64,000 bases of DNA from SIG603 sp964370635 (GTDB taxonomy: Bacteria > Bacillota > Clostridia > Oscillospirales > Acutalibacteraceae), in contig CAYJJU010000001.1 of the NCBI GenBank assembly GCA_964370635.1, positions 1 to 64,000 of the forward strand, given 5' to 3'. Within the stretch, counting starts at the first letter, position 1, and each line of letters starts with the position of its first letter. Below the pieces are notes generated by a model. It was not told the origin of the DNA, made no database searches, and saw only the letters and a program-made list of their open reading frames with translations. This document shows, piece by piece, positions 59,116-64,000 of the stretch. The position numbers were made by a program, and so were the translations under genes.

Positions 59116-59144
59116 TTGTAATAAAAAGATAACTGTTATATAAT
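59116..59144 (+). promoter_or_regulatory. Promoter of prmA
   Basis: TTGTAA (59116-59121), 17-bp spacer, TATAAT (59139-59144), about 30 bp before the TTG start. prmA therefore does not need transcription from the heat-shock operon. Confidence 0.7.
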
Positions 59145-59174
59145 TGATTTATTAAATTTAAAGGAGATTTTACT

Positions 59175-60107
59175 TTGGAAAATCAAACGTGGACAGAAGT
59201 CAAAATTGAAATAAACGCAAAAGACGTAGATATTGCAGGCGACATTGCACAAATGCTTGTTCCCTATGGAATTTATATTGAAGATTACAGCAATTTAGAA
59301 GCAGAAGCCTTAGAAATTGCACATATTGACTTAATTGATGAAGAACTTTTAAGTAAAAACAGGGATTTAGCCTATATTCACGTCTACTTAGCGCCTCAAG
59401 AAAACCCAGCGGAGGCGGTTGCGTTTTTAACAGAACGATATAACAGTGAAAAAATTTCACACAGCATAGACCTATCCTCTTGTGCACAAGAAGACTGGAT
59501 AAATAATTGGAAAAAATATTTCAAACCTATGCCCGTGGGAGAAAAACTTTTAATTCGCCCAATTTGGGAAGACGAGTTTGATGACATGGGCAGAAAAGTG
59601 CTAAATTTAGAGCCGGGGCTCGCCTTTGGAACTGGCACTCACGAAACCACAAGGCTATGCATGGAGATGCTAGAAAACTATGTAAAAGAGGGCGACTCCA
59701 TACTTGACATGGGCTGTGGAAGCGGAATTTTAAGCATAGCTGGCTTAATTTTGGGCTCAAAAAAAGCCGTGGGTGTCGACATTGACCCACTGGCTGTAAA
59801 GACCGCCATAGAAAATGCGGATATGAATAATGTATCGGACAAATTTTCAGGAATTTGCGGAAACTTATCCGATAAAGTAGACGGCAAATTTGATGTTTTA
59901 GTCGCAAATATAGTAGCCGACGTGATAATAATGTTTTCAAAAGACGTGGATAAATTCATGCATGATAATTCGGTATATATCATAAGCGGAATTATAGCAG
60001 AGCGTGAAGAAGACGTGCTGTCGGCGATAAGAGATAAATTCACCATAAAAGAAAGAAGAGAAGAAAACGGCTGGGTAGCATTTTGTTTGGTGCAAGAAGA
60101 AAATTAA
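59175..60107 (+). CDS. prmA: Ribosomal protein L11 methyltransferase
   Basis: 310 aa. It trimethylates ribosomal protein L11 using SAM. The N-terminal L11-recognition domain (about 1-100, WTEVKIEINAKDVDIAGDIA) leads to the linker WKKYFKPMPVGEKLLIRPIW and the Rossmann SAM site ILDMGCGSGILSIAGLILG, preceded by the LAFGTGTHETTRLCMEMLE signature. The catalytic-site NIVADVII is intact. The start is an unusual TTG, fixed by AAGGAG 8 nt upstream. In related genomes it follows dnaJ directly; here it is 5.5 kb away. Confidence 0.95.
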   Translation: MENQTWTEVKIEINAKDVDIAGDIAQMLVPYGIYIEDYSNLEAEALEIAHIDLIDEELLSKNRDLAYIHVYLAPQENPAEAVAFLTERYNSEKISHSIDLSSCAQEDWINNWKKYFKPMPVGEKLLIRPIWEDEFDDMGRKVLNLEPGLAFGTGTHETTRLCMEMLENYVKEGDSILDMGCGSGILSIAGLILGSKKAVGVDIDPLAVKTAIENADMNNVSDKFSGICGNLSDKVDGKFDVLVANIVADVIIMFSKDVDKFMHDNSVYIISGIIAEREEDVLSAIRDKFTIKERREENGWVAFCLVQEEN

Positions 60108-60117
60108 TTTTGCCACT

Positions 60118-60210
60118 TTAGACAATGGCTCTGCTCTTGATTTTTTGAATCTGCGTTTTATCAATCTTTATATTAACAGTATCATGTTCGAATGTTTCCA
60201 CAAGCTTCAT
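60118..60210 (-). pseudogene. Possible 3' fragment of a lost gene
   Basis: The minus strand reads MKLVETFEHDTVNIKIDKT, continuing to a TAA 11 codons later, and the frame stays open several codons upstream (FFKCQADC). The composition looks protein-like (alternating charged and aliphatic residues), but I recognise no family and there is no ribosome binding site. It abuts and partly underlies the toxin-module promoter, so it may be a gene end left when that module inserted. Weak call. Confidence 0.25.
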
Positions 60211-60219
60211 GCAGTCAGC

Positions 60220-60248
60220 TTGACATTTAAAAAATAATAGCATATAAT
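60220..60248 (+). promoter_or_regulatory. Antisense promoter of toxin module 2
   Basis: TTGACA (60220-60225), 17-bp spacer, TATAAT (60243-60248), perfect consensus, followed by ATAAACATAGGGC as in module 1. Confidence 0.85.
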
Positions 60249-60254
60249 ATAAAC

Positions 60255-60343
60255 ATAGGGCACTACCGATAGACGGTTGCCCAAATTATGATGTTATAAA
60301 GAATAACCGCAAAGTTTGGTCGCTTGGGCGGTTATTTCTTTTT
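60255..60343 (+). ncRNA. Putative antisense antitoxin RNA (module 2)
   Basis: About 89 nt: a 5' stem-loop GGGCACTACC...GGTTGCCC, a linker, and a terminator AATAACCGC/GCGGTTATT followed by TTTCTTTTTT. Its 3' end is complementary to the last codons and downstream part of the toxin mRNA. This is the convergent 3'-overlap arrangement of txpA/ratA. Confidence 0.6.
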
Positions 60344-60406
60344 TATGTTGTAGAAAAACAATCCAAAAATCATCAGCACTATAGTTAGCATCTCAAAATC
60401 TGTCAT
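60332..60406 (-). CDS. Small hydrophobic peptide, putative type I toxin (module 2)
   Basis: 24 aa: MTDFEMLTIVLMIFGL followed by FFYNIKKK, one membrane helix with a basic tail. The AGAGAGGGGGAATTACT stretch supplies a strong binding site. It is a homologue of the 41385-41471 peptide but four residues shorter in the helix. The mRNA leader contains a GAGGGTAT/ATACCCTC hairpin (about 60436-60465) close to the binding site, which could delay translation until the antisense RNA pairs. Confidence 0.62.
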   Translation of the reverse strand: MTDFEMLTIVLMIFGLFFYNIKKK

Positions 60407-60518
60407 AGTAATTCCCCCTCTCTCCCAAAAGGTTTGAGGGTATTTTTATAGAAATATATACCCTCTAAGGGTTAGAGGGCAACCGTCCACCGTTTATAGT
60501 AGTGTCCTACGCAATTTA

Positions 60519-60547
60519 ATTATATTATTCTTGTAAAAATTTGTCAA
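60519..60547 (-). promoter_or_regulatory. Sense promoter of toxin module 2
   Basis: Minus-strand TTGACA (60542-60547), 17-bp spacer, TATAAT (60519-60524). The RNA would start near GTAGGACACTACT, the same start as in module 1, then run through CGGTGGACGGTTGCCC, which mirrors the start of the antisense RNA, giving the module inverted ends. Confidence 0.85.
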
Positions 60548-60579
60548 ATAATTTGTAGAGACAATTCACGAATTACCCG

Positions 60580-60785
60580 CAGGGTCACCACAAAATTCAT
60601 TAAACCCAAAAAGCAAGAGTAGAACCCTTGCCCTACACCATAAATTGTGGTTTTGCCAATATATAATAAAAAATCCAAAGGATTTTTCAGCACAACTATC
60701 AACTCTCAACTATCAACTCTCAACTATCAACTCTCAACTATCAACTCTCAACTATTAACTATTAACTATTAACTATTAACTATAA
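60580..60785. repeat. Dispersed intergenic repeat with CTCAACTATCAA and TATTAAC tails
   Basis: CACCACAA and TTGTGGTTTT arms enclose a GCAAGAGT...ACCCTTGC hairpin. These are followed by AAATCCAAAGGATTTTT, then at least four AACTCTCAACTATC units (60688-60750) and five ATTAACT units (60750-60781). It is the longest example in the window of this repeat type. Confidence 0.65.
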
Positions 60786-60786
60786 T

Positions 60787-60811
60787 AAAAACCGCCCGAA
60801 GGCGGTTTTTA
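60787..60811 (-). terminator. Terminator after the MsmX/UgpC-type ATPase gene
   Basis: CCGCCcgaaGGCGG hairpin (60792-60805) with flanking A and T tracts, directly before the stop codon on the minus strand. Confidence 0.85.
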
Positions 60812-61930
60812 TTAATTAAGTATCGCAAGCTCCGTTTCTTTATCAAACAGATGCATTTTATTCATTTTAAATGCTATTTCTATATTGTCCCCTGATTTAG
60901 CCACGGATGTTGGTGAAACACGTGCAGTTACAGGATTTCCCTCGCAGTTTAAGTATAGATATGTCTCGGCACCCATAAGCTCGGTAACTTCTACCTCTGC
61001 TTTGGTTTTTGCCTTACCCCATGCTTTAAGTATTTCTGGCTCGTCGTGTACATCTTCCGGACGTATGCCGAATACTATCTCTTTGCCTACGTAGTCTGCC
61101 AAATTAACCGTGGCAGTTGCTACTTTTTCTGCAGGAATTTCAATAGTGGTAGAGCCAAATGTAAGAGTATATGTATCGCCTGCTTTATTTAGTATTGTAT
61201 CGATAAAGTTCATTTGAGGTGAACCCATAAAGCCTGCAACAAACTCATTTACAGGATAGTCGTACAAGTTTTGTGGTGTGTCGACTTGTTGGATAAATCC
61301 ATCTTTCATTACAACAATTCTATCGCCCATGGTCATAGCCTCTGTTTGGTCATGTGTAACGTAGATAAATGTAGTTCCAAGTCTTTTGTGAAGTTTTGAA
61401 ATTTCGGTCCTCATTTGAGCACGAAGCTTCGCATCTAAGTTTGATAGTGGTTCATCGAGTAGGAAAACTTTAGGGTCACGAACAATTGCACGTCCTAAAG
61501 CAACACGCTGACGTTGACCGCCGGATAGCGCCTTTGGTTTTCTATCAAGCAAATGAGTTATATCGAGTATTCTTGCCGCCTCTTCCACTTTTTGCTTAAT
61601 TTCTGCTTTTGGAACTTTTCTAAGCTTTAGTCCGAAAGCCATGTTGTCGTACACGGTCATGTGAGGATATAGTGCGTAACTTTGGAAAACCATTGCAATA
61701 TCTCTGTCTTTTGGTAAGATATCGTTTGATAAAGTGTCCCCAATAAACAAATCGCCTTTGCTTATTTCTTCAAGACCCGCTATCATTCTAAGGGTAGTAG
61801 ATTTGCCGCAACCCGAGGGCCCTACAAGAATAATAAACTCTTTATCCTCAATATCAAGACAAAAATCGGTTACAGCGGTGACTCCGCCACTATAAATTTT
61901 GTAGATGTTTTTGAGTTGAACATTTGCCAT
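60812..61930 (-). CDS. ABC transporter ATP-binding protein, MsmX/UgpC type
   Basis: 372 aa, the usual length for carbohydrate-uptake ATPases with a C-terminal regulatory (MOI/TOBE) domain. Walker A GPSGCGKSTTLRMIAGLE, Q-loop FQSYALYPHMTVYDNMAFGL, signature LSGGQRQRVALGRAIVRDP, Walker B VFLLDEPLSNLDAKLR and H-switch THDQTEAMTMGDR are all present. TOBE motifs (GIRPEDVHDE) appear after about 290. No permease or binding protein is adjacent, so it is probably a shared ATPase serving several sugar importers, as MsmX does. AAAGGAGG precedes the start. Confidence 0.92.
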   Translation of the reverse strand: MANVQLKNIYKIYSGGVTAVTDFCLDIEDKEFIILVGPSGCGKSTTLRMIAGLEEISKGDLFIGDTLSNDILPKDRDIAMVFQSYALYPHMTVYDNMAFGLKLRKVPKAEIKQKVEEAARILDITHLLDRKPKALSGGQRQRVALGRAIVRDPKVFLLDEPLSNLDAKLRAQMRTEISKLHKRLGTTFIYVTHDQTEAMTMGDRIVVMKDGFIQQVDTPQNLYDYPVNEFVAGFMGSPQMNFIDTILNKAGDTYTLTFGSTTIEIPAEKVATATVNLADYVGKEIVFGIRPEDVHDEPEILKAWGKAKTKAEVEVTELMGAETYLYLNCEGNPVTARVSPTSVAKSGDNIEIAFKMNKMHLFDKETELAILN

Positions 61931-62101
61931 TTAATATTCCTCCTTTGATGGGAGTTTCTCCCTAATTAATTATTAAAGTTATTGTACCAAATAAATAATT
62001 AGATAACTATACCCATTTTAAACAAAGTTTTTCTTTGTTTTTTAGAAAAACACCCAGTAGGTCAAAAACACAATGATATTTAAACTCTTTCTTGTGCAAA
62101 T

Positions 62102-62806
62102 TTACATAAGTTCACTCAAAAACACTAAATCTGCCTCTTCTTTACTTAAAAGTTTGCACTGTGAAAGACCCAAATCCTTCGAAAGCTCTAATCCGCCTAT
62201 CTTTAAACGCTCAAGCTTAAGCACATTTTTTTGTCTGGAGTAAAACATTCTCTTTATTTGATGAAATTTACCCTCACACACTAAAACCTCTGCACTACAG
62301 CCTCCAGCGCTGTAAAGTTTTGCAGGCAAAAATCCGCCTATGCCCTCTTCAAATGCTTTTATGTCGTCATCGTTTATAGGGGCATCGAGCTCTGCCCTGT
62401 AAAGCTTGTACACTTTATTTTTGGGAGATAGCATTTTATGCGCATAATCTCCGTCGTTTGTGAGAATTAAAAGACCCGTAGTATCTTTATCTAGTCTGCC
62501 GGCCGGAAAAAGGTCTTTTCTGAAAAACTCGGCAGGAATAATGTCTAAAACAGTCTTGTCTTTTCTATCCTTTGTCGCAGACAATACACCTGCCGGTTTA
62601 TTCATCATGATATATGTATACTTGTTGTAATCCACTTTTTGCTCATTACAGATAATTTCGTCTGTCAATTTGACTTTTGCATCTGCTTTTCTTATTACAA
62701 CACCGTTTACACTTACTTTACCTCTTCTTATAAGCACTCCTACTTCTTTGCGACTGCCTATATTTTGGTCGGCCAAAAATTTATCTATCCTTATCGTTTG
62801 TTCCAC
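62102..62806 (-). CDS. Pseudouridine synthase, RsuA/RluB/E/F family
   Basis: 234 aa. An S4 RNA-binding domain (about 5-60, IRIDKFLADQNIGSRKEVGV) precedes the catalytic domain with the essential Asp in FPAGRLDKDTTGLLILTNDG (about 103), plus MMNKPAGVLSATKD and GKFHQIKRMF. It converts a uridine in rRNA to pseudouridine; RsuA-like (16S) is likely by size, but RluF-like 23S targets cannot be excluded. The GTG start has GGAAGG 8 nt upstream. It lies 20 bp after the DUF4830 gene. Confidence 0.88.
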   Translation of the reverse strand: MEQTIRIDKFLADQNIGSRKEVGVLIRRGKVSVNGVVIRKADAKVKLTDEIICNEQKVDYNKYTYIMMNKPAGVLSATKDRKDKTVLDIIPAEFFRKDLFPAGRLDKDTTGLLILTNDGDYAHKMLSPKNKVYKLYRAELDAPINDDDIKAFEEGIGGFLPAKLYSAGGCSAEVLVCEGKFHQIKRMFYSRQKNVLKLERLKIGGLELSKDLGLSQCKLLSKEEADLVFLSELM

Positions 62807-62826
62807 TTAACGAACCTTCCTTTTTA

Positions 62827-63402
62827 TTAATCTGTGGGATAATCTGTCACAACTTCACCCGCAACGTCCTGTGTGTTTTCAGTTTCAGCCTGTGAAGCCG
62901 TTTGGCTTTCCACCCCATTATCTTGTGTGTTTTCATCTGCTTGACCGTATCTTGCACTGTCTATTGCAAAGCCATGCATAAAACCGTCAACCTCTGCACA
63001 AGACACGTCACCGCCTATAATTTGCCCCCCATAGACAAGCAGTGTAAGGTGTACTTCACGTGTTTCATTTGGATAATTTTCAATTACATAGACATACTGA
63101 GTGCAAATTTGCCCTGCGTAGGGTTTAAGGTCAAATCCCTGTGACATTTGCATTGCGTTGTATGCAGTATAAACCTCGCTAAAGGTAGCCGGTATGGTGA
63201 CTTCTCTTGAGTCTACAGGTTCTTCTGACACCACCCAGTTAAATGAGCTTATAAATTCTATTCGCTCTGAATTTGTTTCACCCTTAAACTCCTCTGGTTC
63301 CTCGGTTACTTTTGGCAGCAATAACACACCGAAAATCGCCAGTGCTATTATTACCACTACTGCAATTATTTTTTTCTTGTTTGCTTTTACGGAAAATACC
63401 AT
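62827..63402 (-). CDS. DUF4830 membrane-anchored protein
   Basis: About 191 aa. A short positive N-terminus and one helix (about 10-29, KKIIAVVVIIALAIFGVLLL) anchor it outward. The conserved core has RIEFISSFNWVVSEEPVDSR, VTIPATFSEVYTAYN and YGGQIIGGDVSCAEVDGFMH, the pattern of DUF4830, followed by a Gln/Thr/Glu-rich tail. Function unknown. The ATG at 63400-63402 follows AAGGAGGAG; the upstream in-frame ATG precedes that site. It is probably co-transcribed with the PPTase and RsuA-like genes. Confidence 0.8.
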   Translation of the reverse strand: MVFSVKANKKKIIAVVVIIALAIFGVLLLPKVTEEPEEFKGETNSERIEFISSFNWVVSEEPVDSREVTIPATFSEVYTAYNAMQMSQGFDLKPYAGQICTQYVYVIENYPNETREVHLTLLVYGGQIIGGDVSCAEVDGFMHGFAIDSARYGQADENTQDNGVESQTASQAETENTQDVAGEVVTDYPTD

Positions 63403-63447
63403 TTTATCTCCTCCTTGTATCATATAAATATGATACTTTAAAAGGAG

Positions 63448-64000
63448 TTATGACAGCAAATCCACATTAATTATTTTTACTTTGCAGGCTTTATCTTGAA
63501 TAGCCGTAAGATATATATTATCAAATTTCTTTGAAACGACTTTCATGTCCTCAAAAAGCGCAAAGACCGAGTTTTCGCCAAGCAAGCTTATGCTATTTAA
63601 AGAGTATCTAATTCCACTGCCTAAAAATTTTACAAACGCCTCTTTAAAACTCCATACATTTGCAAAATAGTCTTCTTTAAAAGCCGCCTTTTCATATTCG
63701 TCATACTCCTTTTTAGTAAGGACCTTCCTCGCGGTTTTGTCGTTTACCTTTCTAAAACACTGGCAATCTATCCCCACAGGGCTCTCGCCTGTGACACATG
63801 CCACCATGTTTTTAGTATGACTTATGTTAAAATGCCTTTTTATCTCATTAAAATACGGCTTACCATGGACGGTATATTCTTTTTTGTAATTTAATATGTC
63901 TTGCCCCGTTTCAAGTAGCAAGACATGTCTTAAAAGTTTATCCGCCTTGTCTTTTAAATACTTTGCCTCCAAGGCCTTGTCTTTAAATTCGGCTTTCAAG
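63448..64000 (-). CDS. 4'-phosphopantetheinyl transferase, Sfp type (5' end outside the window)
   Basis: About 184 residues visible. It moves phosphopantetheine from CoA to a serine of carrier proteins. The family motifs are GKPYFNEIKRHFNISHTKNM, the Mg2+ site VGIDCQ (Asp with the following acidic position changed to Gln) and WSFKEAFVKFLGSGI. The visible frame begins at the window edge with a TTG-like codon and lacks about 25 N-terminal residues of normal Sfp proteins, so the gene continues beyond. No polyketide or peptide synthetase is in the window, so the target is unknown. Confidence 0.85.
   Translation of the reverse strand, partial: LKAEFKDKALEAKYLKDKADKLLRHVLLLETGQDILNYKKEYTVHGKPYFNEIKRHFNISHTKNMVACVTGESPVGIDCQCFRKVNDKTARKVLTKKEYDEYEKAAFKEDYFANVWSFKEAFVKFLGSGIRYSLNSISLLGENSVFALFEDMKVVSKKFDNIYLTAIQDKACKVKIINVDLLS

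Overview
This is a low-GC Gram-positive chromosome segment, most likely from an anaerobic spore-forming clostridium (class Clostridia). The evidence is the rpoB-rpoC-rpsL-rpsG-fusA-tuf order, a CIRCE-controlled hrcA-grpE-dnaK-dnaJ operon, a SpoVB-type flippase, MurT/GatD, a rubredoxin-containing flavin reductase, clostridial TPxTGD-type wall-anchor tails and near-consensus sigma-A promoters. I cannot name the genus. Most housekeeping genes lie on the minus strand, which is therefore probably the leading strand. No tRNA, rRNA or CRISPR array was seen.

Layout: 1-11.4 kb holds EF-Tu (partial), EF-G, S7, S12, RpoC and RpoB, with one promoter before rpsL and another before a long rpoB leader. 11.4-14.3 kb is a GC-richer surface-protein gene between 21-bp direct repeats, next to a broken mazE. 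14.3-23.1 kb carries MurT/GatD, an MFS-membrane protein-Hrb operon, ispDF and the biotin genes birA-bioY. 23.1-26.1 kb is a thiol-redox/permease cluster. 26.3-30.4 kb is the phosphate operon pstSCAB-phoU, with a circularly permuted PstS. 30.6-33.1 kb is a BspA-like leucine-rich-repeat surface gene between long direct repeats. 33.1-39.2 kb has a sugar isomerase-like gene and an operon built around a TetM/EF-G-like GTPase fused to a YacP/Rae1-type NYN nuclease. 39.3-48.7 kb has small enzymes, lysS, greA, ftsEX, a PucR-type regulator and a DUF3048 lipoprotein. 48.9-53.7 kb is the heat-shock operon. Its usual partner prmA lies at 59.2 kb, separated by acetyltransferase, MATE, HD and SpoVB genes. 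60.8-64 kb holds an MsmX/UgpC ATPase, an RsuA-family synthase, a DUF4830 protein and a partial Sfp-type transferase.

The least ordinary content is in the intergenic DNA. (i) Two copies of a small module, at 41.0-41.6 kb and 60.2-60.55 kb, each have two convergent consensus promoters, a 24-28 residue hydrophobic peptide gene and an antisense transcript over its 3' end. This is the layout of a type I toxin-antitoxin locus. (ii) Two structured repeats, at 23.2 and 44.1 kb, have conserved loops on stems that changed in a compensatory way, and each is flanked by its own perfect direct repeat of a hairpin. (iii) Two cruciform elements of about 275 bp, at 41.0 and 43.2 kb, have terminal inverted repeats and paired internal hairpins. 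One of them sits inside the leader of a toxin module. (iv) A dispersed repeat ends in heptamer-like tails. Among proteins, the GTPase-NYN fusion, the permuted PstS and a GatD lacking its catalytic Cys and His stand out.
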